Assembly: GCA_020809705.1 (NCBI GenBank)
Contig: CP085833.1
Span: forward strand, 2,604,001 to 2,668,000
Source: Calonectria ilicicola
Lineage: Eukaryota > Ascomycota > Sordariomycetes > Hypocreales > Nectriaceae
Reading direction: 5' to 3'
DNA: 64,000 nucleotides
Part shown: piece after piece, positions 11,865 through 23,248 of the stretch
Position numbering within the stretch: position 1 is the first letter of the stretch
Layout of the letters: every line of letters starts with the position of its first letter
Made by a program: the position numbers and the translations under genes
Notes under the pieces: generated by a model
The model's database searches: none
The model's input: only the letters and a program-made list of their open reading frames with translations
What the model was told of the DNA's origin: nothing

Positions 11865-13548
11865 CTAGATGCCGGCATCCAGGCGCCAGCCCTCAACGGG
11901 GAGGGGGAAGCTGATGCACCAGGAGGCAATCTCCTTGCGGAGCTCGTTGATGCGCTCAACCTCGCCGCTGGCAACCTTGGCCTTGAAGTCCTTGAGCTTG
12001 TTGGCCTCCTTGGGGAGAGCACCCTGGACCTCCTTGCAGATCTTGATGGACTCATCAATGTACTTGCCGACGCGCTCGAACTCCTTCTCTCCGAAACCAC
12101 GAGAGGTCATGGCGGGGGTACCAATGCGGATACCGCAGGGAGTGAGAGCGCTCTTGTCACCGGGGATGGAGTTCTTGTTGCAGGCAATGTTGATCTGCTC
12201 AAGAACGGCCTCAACACGGGCACCGTCAAGGCTGAACTGGCGGAGGTCAAGGAGAACCATGTGGCTGTCAGTGCCGTCAGAGACGAGCTTGTGTCCAAGA
12301 GTCTTGAAGGTGTTCTCAAGGGTCTTGGCGTTGGAGACGACCTTCTCCTGGTAAGCCTTGAATTCAGGGGTAGCAGCCTGCTTCAGGGCAACAGCCAAAG
12401 CAGTGATGGTGTGGTTGTGGGGACCACCCTGGTGACCAGGGAAGACGGAGAAGTTGATGGGGTTCTCGAGGTCGTAGAGGGTCTCGGCACCAGTCTTGGG
12501 GTTGACGGAGCGGACACCCTTGCGGAAGAAGATCATGGCACCACGGGGGCCACGCAGAGACTTGTGGGTGGTGGTGGTGACAATGTCAGCGTACTTGAAG
12601 GGTGTAGGGATGACCTCAGCAGCGATAAGACCGGAGATGTGAGCCATGTCGACAACGAGGTAGGCACCAACGGAGTCGGCAATCTTGCGCATGCGCTCGT
12701 AGTCAATGAGGCGGCAGTAGGCAGAGGTACCGGCAACAAGGACCTTGGGGCGGTAGAGCTGGGCGTTCTTCTCGAGGGTGTCATAGTCGATGATGCCGGT
12801 CTCAAGGTCAACACGGTAGGGCATGGTCTCAAAGTAAGTGGAGACGGCGGAGATCCTGAAAGACTAGTCAGTTTCAAGGAACAAGTATACTTGCTTCATC
12901 GCCAGATCAATTGTGACTCACTTTCGCTGGGGGGTCTGGTAACCGTGGCTCAGATGGCCACCGTGGGGGAGGTCAAGACCCATGAGACGGCCGTGAGGGG
13001 GCATGATGGCCTGGTAGACCTGGAGGTTGGCAGGGCTGCCAGAAAGGCACTGCACGTTCACACCCCACTTCTCGGAGTCGAGGTGGAAAGCCTCGAGGGC
13101 ACGGCGCTGGCAGAGCAGCTCAATCTGGTCAATGTGCTGGTTGCCACCGTAGTAGCGAGCACCGGGGTAACCCTCGGAGTACTTGTTGGACATGGGGGAT
13201 CCGAGAGCGTCGAAAACGGCACGGGAGGTGATGTTCTCGGAGGCGATGAGGACAATGGACTCGCGCTGGCGCTGGATCTCATCCTTCTGCAGAGTGTGTC
13301 AGACGGAGACTACTTTTGTTTGTGCAGTGATGGGAGAAGGTCAGAACGTACCATGATGGAAGCGACCTCGGGGTCGGAGTCGAGAAGAGACTTCTCGAGC
13401 ATCTAGACGGGTTGATTTGGTTAGCCAATTGAGATAGCTTCTTGTTGCTCCCGCTTCGAATAGAGTACGAGGGGGAACAGCTGTAGTGGGGTGAACTCAC
13501 CTCCTTGTGAGTCGCGGAGAGCGCATACTCGGCGTTGGGAGCAGTCAT
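11865..13548 (-). CDS. SHM2: Serine hydroxymethyltransferase, cytosolic
   Basis: This PLP enzyme interconverts serine plus tetrahydrofolate with glycine plus 5,10-methylene-THF, the entry to one-carbon metabolism. Four exons (13501-13548, 13352-13402, 12922-13286, 11865-12855) give 484 residues, the usual size. The protein starts [16 protein letters not shown] with no mitochondrial presequence, so it is the cytosolic type. Visible motifs are [34 protein letters not shown], the PLP-lysine motif [13 protein letters not shown] (Lys near 253) and [17 protein letters not shown]. Introns are 98, 65 and 66 nt with GTGAGT, GTACGT and GTGAGT donors. An antisense frame of 381 codons overlaps most of it and is explained by the strong codon bias. 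A start four codons earlier would need a TTG and is rejected. Confidence 0.97.
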
Positions 13549-14703
13549 TTTGACTAGCAATTGGATAAGAGACTGAAGATTGGGAAGAAGAGATAAGGGG
13601 TGAGGGTAAGAGTGGTCTGGAGAAGAAAGAAAAAAAGAGAGAGAGGAGAAAGAGGGGAGGCCTGGTTTTAGAAGATTTCGAAGCAGTCAAAAATTTCCTT
13701 GCCTGTCTCGGCGTCGAGGTACACTCACGCTCAGAGCGGCAAGTTCAGCGTGAGGGGCAGCGGGGTATCGTGCAGGTGCGGGGTCTTTGATTGGTGATTG
13801 GCACTCCGATATTGGAGGCTAGAGAGCTTTTTTTTTTTTTTCTACATCGAGGAAAAAAAAACCTTGTGAAAATACGCAGCTACCCTAGATGGCTCATTCC
13901 ATGAGTCTTGTCAAGCTCGCCGACGCCGGTGAACTCGTTCTTTTTCCTTCTTTGTTCTCTTATGCATCCGCAAATTGCCGTATTTTCAATCATATGTGTG
14001 AACTTAGCCAAAACAGTTCAACTATGCCGTGTGTTTTCGTCCGATGCCATCAACTAAGTCTCCAACCCCGCCATTTACTACCCTATGGAGCAAGTACACA
14101 CGTCCGGATTCCGAATCGCATCAGGTCATCAAGGTCCCGTGCGCCACCGGATTCGTCACAAATTGAAAATTCGGTCGCAAGGATAGAATCCGGACTGGGA
14201 TTGGCCAGTCGAGACCATCCGCCAGTGCCTCCCTTGGCAAGGCAACGCCGTGTTACGACCGCAAGGAATAATTCGGATCCTGTAGTACCAAAGCTTCAAC
14301 ATGTGATCCATACCAGTGATGGCTGAGGGGTTCTACAGAAAACCATCGAAAGCCACCGAATCTGAAATCGTGGAAAATGAGCCTAAATGAATCCACTGAC
14401 ATTGTTGTGTTATAATAATGATGCTATTTGCAAATAAAGTACGCAACCCATTCGAAATAAAACATTCTCTTCCCTTCCAAATGCCGATTCAATCCAGTAG
14501 CCCCCACAATAAGCCGCTTAGATCCATTGGCCCCTCTTAATATTTCAAATGCAAATGCAAATGCAAATGCACCACCCATATTACATCAATGACTCACCAA
14601 TTACCTCCACCTTGCATCACATCCATCAGATCTAAAACCTCTTAACCTCTTTTACCGAAGCCCATCCCCATCCAGATGAGGAATAGCTTCTCATCATCGT
14701 CCA
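13549..14703. other. Intergenic: SHMT promoter up to tRNA gene
   Basis: Holds purine/pyrimidine-skewed tracts next to the SHMT start (13600-13670), a T tract at 13829-13841, and four tandem CAAATG units at 14546-14571. No conserved ORF was seen. Confidence 0.5.
14546..14571. repeat. Tandem CAAATG hexamer repeat
   Basis: Four consecutive CAAATG units, which contain overlapping ATGCAAAT octamers, lie about 135 nt upstream of the tRNA gene. This is a simple repeat; any regulatory role is speculative. Confidence 0.75.
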
Positions 14704-14807
14704 GTCGGTGTGGCTCAGTTGGTTAGAGCGTTGGTCTCATATGACATATGACTTGACCCCAGGTCAGGGACATCCAAAGGTCGAGAGTTCGAGCCTCTCC
14801 ACCGACA
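14704..14807 (+). tRNA. tRNA-Met(CAT), elongator type, with a 30-nt intron
   Basis: The acceptor stem GTCGGTG (14704-14710) pairs with CACCGAC (14800-14806), followed by discriminator A. The D arm is GGCTCAGTTGGTTAGAGC. The anticodon arm reads TTGGT-CTCATAA-TCCAA with anticodon CAT at 34-36. The intron at about 14742-14771 interrupts the anticodon loop after position 37, the canonical place. The T arm is GAGAG-TTCGAGC-CTCTC. The U31/U39 mismatch and the loop sequence match the yeast elongator Met tRNA rather than the initiator. No CCA is encoded, as expected in eukaryotes. The A box and B box are internal Pol III promoters. Confidence 0.9.
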
Positions 14808-14812
14808 GCGTC

Positions 14813-14821
14813 TTTTCTTTT
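14813..14821 (+). terminator. RNA polymerase III terminator (T4-C-T4)
   Basis: Two T4 runs begin 6 nt after the tRNA 3' end, with a 21-T tract further on at 14847-14867. T4 or longer on the sense strand is the standard Pol III stop signal. Confidence 0.7.
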
Positions 14822-17800
14822 GCCGAATGGTCCTCCAAAGGGGGGGTTTTTTTTTTTTTTTTTTTTTCCCCTCTCCTCTCCTCTTTGCTCTCCAATTCAA
14901 CGGCCTGGCCTTCATTTCTTTTTTTTTTCATCTTTCTCTTTTCTTTTTCCTCCTCCCCTCATCGGCCCTGCTCATGTTATTTATTTGACCGACCTGCACG
15001 GCGGTTGGCGCCCCATTTCTCTCCTACCTGCTACCTGCATGAATATGCAGGTGGGCCAATGGGGACAGCTTTGCCAAGCGAATAAACGGATACCCGATCG
15101 TGTACGTTGCGGGTGATTGATTTGCATCACACCAAATACCAGTACCTCAACAGTCACAGAAACGGCACTAAAAGCGCCATGTCTTTCTTCACAAGTGTAA
15201 GTAAGGGGGCGTGGGGTGAGCTGTGTTCATTCTTTTCCTTTTTTGATTCTTTCGCGTGTCTTAGGATAATCATGAGCCGGGTTTGTTCTACGGCTGCACC
15301 GAATCACATCACATATGCCAGAAGAAAAATATTTAGAAGCATTCATCATCACAAGGGGATAAGAAAGGCCATTTCGGTCTCATGTGAGACACACACACCT
15401 GTAGTGGGCTTCTTTGTTTAAGGGAGTAAATCACACCGTGGCCAAGTCCCCTGTGAATCTAGACTTGCGCGACAATTTGCTGCCCCATTATGGCTGTGCA
15501 ACCATCGTGGAGGTGTTGATTCTAGGTGAACAAGCTGCTCTAAGATGGCCTGGGCGTGTGTCCATGTGTGCATGGTGGGCTTCATCTCATTCAAGCGCTA
15601 TCAGTCCTTCCAAGAGACACTTGAAGTAGAAGCTAGTAGAAGAATGAACCAACACTTATGCATATCCAGTCGGTGACTATGAATTCGAGGCACAGCCGAT
15701 CAATCCCCTGAGATCTACCGTTCATTCATTGTCTTTTGCATCATTTCGTGGGACCAATTCAAAGGCTAGTCTCCCAGCTACCTTAGTTCGTTAGATCGTG
15801 GCACTTCTCCGAGTCGTTCAATGTCTGTGTGAGACCCTTGAGTCAGGCCCAGTGTTTGAATTAGCACCTTCATATGACGACAGACAGACGGTCTCCCTGT
15901 TGATGGTTAAGCGTATTGATCCGATCTGCATGCCTAAAAACTTCAGACCAACCTGCAGTTCTTAACACGACTGCATGCTCAGATCCACCACATCGCAAGG
16001 TAGCCGCGACGTGATCAGCAACAACGAGATTGAAGATAAACATCCGTCATTTTGCCAACCAGTCTCGCGATTTATGAGGAGGGTTCGGCGTCAGATTGCT
16101 CAACAAGTGGGCGAATCGTACTTTGGCAAATGAGTTTGATCAGAATGTCAAAATTCCTACAAACATGAGTTTCCAGCTGGTAGATTGGAAGGAGAGATAA
16201 GTTCATGTTATGTTTGATACATTACCCAGTTTGGAGTCTCGTGGGTTCGACCCCAGACCACTTGAAATTGTACCAGGGGTTTGGTTCATCGTGGGTCGGG
16301 TTGGAGGTGAGTAAATACGAGTGCCCGCCAAAAACACAAAGCAGGCCTTCTTAAGTAACTGACTCTAAACAGAAACAGGCCATAGATGATGGCAGGCTAA
16401 CCAGCTGGTCAGAGCGGTCGAGATGAGCGCCGCCCTGCTCCAAGGCTGGAGGCTGCGCATTGAGTGAGGGCTTCGGGCAATTGATTTCTTTGCGGGTGGA
16501 GCCTGTGTGACACCTAAACGGGTTCAGCTACGGAGCGGGGCTGGGGAGGAGGAGCTGTTGTGCGGCGACGTGGAGTCGATGAGCCAAGGCCTGCGGGAGA
16601 GTGCACGTGAACCAAGTGTGACCGACACTTAGTTGGAACGCAGTTGCGACAGTCAGTCAGGTCTGGGCTGTCACCCGTGACCTGCGACCTGTCGGGACGG
16701 CAGCATACTGGCGCGATCTCTTTTCCTGTGGAGAAATCCCTGAATGTCCTGCAGCTAGGGCCCAGGCAGGACCAAGTCGTAAACGTAAACGCGTTGGGGG
16801 GCCCCGAGCGGATCCTCGGGTGTGGACAAGCCAGGCTCCATTAGCTGGGCCAGCCTGTTCGCCCGCGCCTGCTGGCTGGTAGTTGCATCCGTCGCCCAAA
16901 TTTATGGGTGATTGAACGGGGGCAAGAGTCAGTCAGGCTCAAGGGCTAAAATGCAAACTGGTCGGCCCGTCTGTGGTGAGAACCTTGGGCTTTGCAAGTG
17001 GAACATGATCAACCAACACGTGCGGCTGCCCGCTGTCCGAGATAACCGCGGCTAACAGCCGTCCAGGACGACAGAGTGGTGCTGCGTAAGGCGTTGCGCG
17101 ACCATGGTGGTGGTGTGGATGGGAGAGACCGAAGGGCATGGGTGTTGAGCATGGGTGAGGTGAGATGGGATGGGATGAGATGGCAGCCTTGAGAAGGGAG
17201 AATCGCAAGGATATTGTGATCAATCATTGGGGATGGACAGACTTAGGTTCGGATATGCCTCATCCGCTATCTCTCTTCTGTAGCTCCCACATCCCGTCTT
17301 GTTTGGACTGTGACTGCAAATGCGACTACGATTGCGACTGCGACTGCGCAGTCCAGAATATTGGTTGCCTGCGGAGTCGGGGGCCGATCAAGTCACGGGT
17401 AGCCAGAAAACAATGAGAAATCCGACACATACGCCAACAGAACCACTCACCAAGCCTCGGCGAATAGGCTCTTTGGCATCCCCTGTGCGCGCAGGCGAGA
17501 CAAAAAAGAAAAAGCAATTCTAAAAAGCGCAATTGTTTTGTGTGGCACAGTGACAGCGAGACACCCGCAACGCCTCGCGCCCTGGAACCTGCGAGGTGTT
17601 TTTAAGTGCTCGCCACATTACAAGATTAAGCCGGATCCCTCGTTCCAGCTTGCCAGTGCAGTGGTACATCAAGCGGCAGCGGCAGCGGCACCCGGCCGGA
17701 CCAGCTGATGGGCGACTAGAAGGGGGCATTCAGGCCAGGGTATGACCTGAGCGTTAGGTGCTATGGTTGGGTGTGGACGCGCGCCGCCACGGGAAATTTG

Positions 17801-19165
17801 CCCTAGGGTACTTTGGTAAAACAAGACTAAAAAGAGAGGGTCTGCTGTCGGATATTGCCTGGTGTTTGGCGTACTGCGATGCATCAGGAAGCATCGGCGG
17901 CGGGGGGCTTCGTTTGGGAATGGGGTGCTTCAGGGCATGGGATCGGGCAACAAGACACGAAACAACAGAGGGCGCCAGGCTGGCAGCCGAGTCAAGGTGT
18001 GTGTGTGTGTTATGGGCTGCAAATCATCAAAGATGGACGTGGGTTGCCGGATGTGACGCAAGTGGCCATGGGGGAGGGACATGGTGGGAAGAGACATGGG
18101 GGGTTGTTTAAGGCAGGTACTACATTTGTCTAGTGTATACAGACTAGAAGCTCGTTTAAGGCAAGTCGACAGGAACAGTGGGAAGGGGGAGAAGGTTATT
18201 GGGGTAAAATGGGTGAGTTTGATCGATGGATGTAGTGCCGCTTCAATCAACAAATAAATATAGGAACATACCCCTCCCTCTTCGTCCTGTCATCATTTTT
18301 CCCACCTAAAAAAGATCGGCCGAAAATTTCCGTGGGAATTATGGAATAAATGAGCTAGTTGCCGCCGAGGGAGGTGAGTGTTCCTGGTGCGGCCGCATTG
18401 GTGACCATGCGCAAAACGTCGGTCAGTGGCGGCGATGATGGCAAGGAGTGCGAGTTCAAGCATCAAGGGATTTGCCCAGCCCACACAAAAGTAACCGTTG
18501 ATGAGCAACGCGCGGTGAGGTTAGTGTCACGAGATGGGTCTCGGAAAACGAGGGCGATTGCCAGCGAAGAGAGAGACAAAAAGAAAGCTAGAGAATTGTG
18601 GACACGATGCCGCAGTTGAGCAGAGCAGACCTGCAACTGGGCAACTGGAGAGGTGCGGCAGGTGCAGGTGCAGTGCGCAGCGTGCTGCGTGCAGCATGCA
18701 GTGTAGTGTGCGTGCATCCAGTGTGCAGAGGGGGGACAGGTGTGGTGCAATGGAGCGGGGGCATAGGCTGCAGATGCAGGTCTGATTCTGATTTTGGGCT
18801 GGGCGTGCATGTGGATGGTGGGATGGGCAAACATGGGGGACGACTCGCTGTGTGGTGGTGTGGCAGCCTCTGGGTTGCAGCTGTGAGCTGTATGACGCTG
18901 CGCACTGTTGCGATATGCTGTTCCGTGCTGCAGCGTTGTGTGTGTGTGTGTGTGGGTCATTTATGTAAGCAGACGATAGCCTCACATGGAGGTGGAGGGG
19001 ATGGCAGAGGGGGCCTCGTTCCATGGCGGCCGGTCTTGAGCATTGCCCGCAGCCCACCCAATCGGTCGGGCTACATGAGATGATGCATGTCTGTCTCTCC
19101 CACCTTGCCCACCAGTCCAGCCTGCCGAGGTGCGTCTCGTCTCCCATTTGGACGGCGAACCGATT

Positions 19166-19212
19166 ACCGCCGCCGCCGCCGCCGCCATCGCCATCGCCAT
19201 CGCCATCGTCAT
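19166..19212. repeat. GCC trinucleotide run grading into GCCATC hexamer run
   Basis: About seven CCG/GCC units are followed by about four GCCATC units. It produces the Met-Ala and poly-Pro stretches seen in spurious frames on each strand. Confidence 0.8.
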
Positions 19213-22200
19213 CAAGGAGCAATGCCCACATCGCCCATTATTTTACCAGCTCCCCTCCATGCCTGAGATCGGCATGCAACAGCAACCATGAGCCAAATTG
19301 CTGCACCGTCCTCTTCTACGACACTACCATTTTCTGGCAATGGGCCAAAGAATGAGTTTCGAGGCAAGCCACCAAGCCCCAGCCACCAGCCGCAGCACCA
19401 TGTCAGAAAAAAATGCCATCCATCATCGTCCCTAAGTGCGGGCCTCTCTGACCTGTGTTCCCTCGCGCCGCACTCTGTTTTCTCCACCGATTCTTTCCCC
19501 ACCCGCTAGAACCTTGGTACGTACCTTCTCCATCTGCCAAGCGCGAGCGCCATCATCATCAACATGGAGAATAAGCCCCCTGCCCGCCGCCCACGGAGGC
19601 TTTTCTACTTCGTACACGCCCACCCATTTTTGTGACTTTGAACACCCCTCCTTTGCCGGCCCTTCCCATCTTCGACCCACCCTCCCAGCGAACATCCACC
19701 GCACCGCTTTATCCCCATCTTTTCCCTCGTCCATCATTCACCATTAACCCCGTCTCCACCCGCCCGGCATCTCCATCCAATCTATCCATCCATCCACCCG
19801 TCCACCTCATCGCCCACCCCCTCTCCTTGTGTGTGCTGACCCTTGCCCCTTGTGTTTTTACCCTTCTTCCCTTGTTCCCCCTGGGCCCTGGATGCTGGCC
19901 CCTCTTTGGCCTGCCTCCCATGGGGCTGCTGCTGGGCTGGGCTGGGCTGGGCGCTCGCGGCGCTGGCGCCTTTCCAAACCCCAACCTGGTTCCTTCGACA
20001 TCACCGTTCGTCAGAGCGCCCCCGTGTTTCCTGCACTTTCTAGGTCAAATCTGCCACTCCCACTCCCACGTCCTGGAGCCTGGAGGCTGTCTGCCCCCCT
20101 GCCTGGACCAACGCCCACATTGCCGCCCGCCGCCACGTCTCGCCTCAACACTCTGGCGGCATCACTTGAGAATTGAGCTACCAAACAGCCCCTTCCCTTG
20201 CTCAGCACGCAGTCCTTTCGGGGGTCTGGCTACGCCAAGCCTATTTTCCGGATCCTCCCAATCATTTATGTTAATCTGCCGTCGAAACTCACCATCCCTG
20301 CTCCTTGGTCGCGGAAATCCGATTTATTACCAGTTTGGCCTTGGGCTTCATTCCTTTTTGTCGGCATCGATCCCGTGATGTCTTCTGTCTTCGGCCCTTG
20401 CTGCGAGTCTGCAACTTCCCTGCGATGTCATACTATGGTGCGCTGCCTGTTGCGATTTTTGGGACAGGGTCTTTTTTTCTTTTTTTCTCTTCTTCTCTTC
20501 CCCATCATCCCTTGCTATCCGATCGCCAGCATCCCAGACAAATTAAGATTCCTTGCTGATTTGAGAAAAAAAAAAAATAAATTGGCCTGCTAAGGTGGTT
20601 TTGCTTACTTGATCGCCAAACTGAAACGGACCCTCAGCCTGTCCTCATATCCAGGGATCAGATGAAAACACATCAATGTTGGTGCCTGTGCTCTGGAGCC
20701 CATGCTCTGGAGCCCCATAGCCAAGACTAGGAGCTGTTTCGTTAATGCCCCGAAGCCCCGAGGCTCTATCATTGTAGAATTTAGCAGCCTGCGTCTTGTT
20801 TCGCAAGGGACGTGCATTTGCGGCGTCGTTTGTTCTTTGTCGCAAGGCGATGTCGGTACCTTGGGCTCGGGACCTGCCCCTATTCCTGTCATTGCTCCCG
20901 CAATGCGACTTCTTGACCTCGCCCGCCCATCTTCCAATGTTCTGAAACGGTTGCTAATGGCGAGTCCTAAAACACGTGGGTGACTTCCGGAAAGGTTTAG
21001 CGGTGACTCTGGAGAGCGGTGAAAAGATTGGCCATGTCCCTTCTTGGCTACCTATTCTTTCGTATCCCATCACTTCCCGAAAACTGCCTGTGGCACGCCT
21101 GTCTGTCGGTTGATGCGGGAGTTAGGTAGGGATTGTGAGTGCGCGGACTGGCACTTCATGTCATTCATCGCTCCCACCACCACGACTCGGCCGGTTTACA
21201 TCCCCGTCCTCTTCCATCTCTTCCCCCAGGGTCACATCGACATCGACATCGCCCATCGTACTGCAGGACAGTGTATGCTGCACCGGCGCCCCCCTCCAAA
21301 GTGACGACTGACACGCCCCTCAAGGATCACACTACGGCGCACGTACCAAAACCTATCAATCGATGTCATCTGCGACGTCCTGTCCGTGACAAGACGCTCT
21401 CTCCCATGCCTGTTCCCTGCGGCCTCTACTGTTTTTGGGTCTAGCATGGCCGCCGGTACGTATCCATACTGTCGCCTTCTCTCTATCTAAGTAATCTTAT
21501 CGTTCTTGGTGCTGGACGGGGCGCGCCACACAGGCTCGACCGTGCGTGGTCCCGGGTATAATCGTCCAGAAGCCCTGTTTGCCTTGGCAACAAAGCGACG
21601 AACACACATGGTATCCGTCGTCGGTGTGCGCGACTTTGTGCATTGTACACAAATCCTCCGCTCCACCCCAGGACATTGCCGGCGAATGCACGGGTTCATT
21701 TCTAATTACAGCTGTCTTTGTTGCTCGTTTCTTTTCGTATTGCGTGCGGCTCGTCAGCAGTCAACGGTAGAGCCCGCCTATTACCGAAGAATTTGTGGCG
21801 CCTCACTCCGTCGTCAACACAGATCCCCTTCCCGCTCGTTGCATCGCGAACCAACCACCATGCCTTGCAACTGATGTTTTCGATCCATGGAGCGCAATGC
21901 CCAGCAACCAGCGATGCACCCCGCATCATGTGTACTTATATCCCTTGATTTCCCTTTTCCGACGTGAACTTGGTCTTTTGTGCGCATGTAGTGGAGGGTA
22001 GCAGGCCATTTGACGCCCCAATGCTTTTATTGTCAGGGTCTTGGTGAGTGCTGTGAGAGTAGGCAAACTCATCTGTGGGTGTTGCATGTGCCAGTGAGTG
22101 TGTCGTGTCAGTCGAGGACCCTGCCCTTTTGACGAGAGTGCGTCGTGTGTGTCAGCCGCCCCCAGCGTCACAGCGTCCCCAAGCGGCTCAGCACCAAGCA

Positions 22201-23248
22201 TCCTCTCCAGCTGCCGAACGCGCCACTGACCCGCCACTGACCCGCCGGCGACAGGGCCGGGGACGCCCCATTAGCTCATCGATCCTCGAGTACGTACCCA
22301 GGCGTCTGGCGTTTTTGGCGTTGCTGGCGTCGCTCTGGCGTTGCTCTGTTCCACCGACATTGAGGGTTAGGTACGTACCTTCGGCCAGCACGCCAGGATC
22401 AGGGTGGTACACGGGTACCGCAGGGCCAAGGGGCGGTCCCACAAGTCGCTCTCTGGGTCTCTGGGGAGCACCGGGAGGGAGACGACGGGCTGGGCATCTG
22501 TGAGCGTGAGGGACTGGTGTGGATGCGAGGGTGGGCGTGTCCGTGGTCTAAGGCGTTGTGGAGCCTTGGGGTGGAAAAAGTGTGTGTGGTGGCAGCGTGG
22601 GAGGGCGGCCGAGGCTAGCAGCACGCCTCAGGGAAGAGACACCCCAGCGGCGCCAGAGGCTCTGGAGCCTCCCAGAGGCTCACAAGGGCCGTAAATAAAG
22701 TAAAATGCATGGGGTGGAGCGGAAGTGGGTCACTCTCGCTTGGCGCCTCACGCCTCCGTGTCTCTAGACTGCCCGTTCCTTCCTTTTTCATGGGTAAGGG
22801 GAGTTTGCGAGGCCAGCGCAGGTCCTTCCTCCACCATCCCATGCCTCTTCCCAACTCCTCACTTTCTTTCTCTCCCACCCATCCCGTCGCCTGGGTACGG
22901 CTTCATCGGCGCCTCTCTCTCTTGATACTCTGCGCCTTGGTCTGCCATCTTGGCTGTTTTCCCTGCCTTCGATTCTATCACCCTTCGCCATTTCCCCCAG
23001 TGACCGTGTTTTTTTCACTTCCCGCTCCCTCACCGAGGCGTCTGATACGCTGCCATAGTTGTTTAGCATCTGGCACGCCATCGGGCATTGACTGGATTCG
23101 CAATCCATCACGCGCGTCGCAGTCGCCGCCAGCACCGGGCAGCTTTAGAATCACCATCGAAGTAGCCTGACGTGCTATTACATACACATCTTGCTGTCGC
23201 GCCCCATTTTCTCCCCATCGCGAATCTTTGCACATCATCCAAATCACC

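Larger units (their letters stand above)
14808..23248. other. 8.4-kb stretch with no convincing protein gene, upstream of SSN6
   Basis: All ORFs here (up to about 248 codons) are low-complexity, overlap each other on both strands, and show no domain I recognise. From about 19.4 to 23.2 kb the plus strand is pyrimidine-rich, with many possible GTACGT donors, as in long spliced 5' leaders or extended promoters of regulatory genes. Microsatellites occur at 17998-18010 and 18936-18954 (TG), and 19166-19212 (GCC, then GCCATC). A GCGACT-type repeat lies at 17309-17354. A TTCGA-containing B-box-like segment sits at 16241-16262 without a complete tRNA around it. Confidence 0.5.

Noticed and set aside
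12261..13406. Antisense frame of 381 codons opposite SHMT
   Set aside because: It mirrors the highly biased codons of SHMT, crosses its introns and shows a Val/Gly/Glu-rich shadow composition.
18463..20378. Several 160-250 codon frames on both strands upstream of SSN6
   Set aside because: They overlap one another, are dominated by TG, GCC and CT repeats, and contain no domain or fungal codon pattern.
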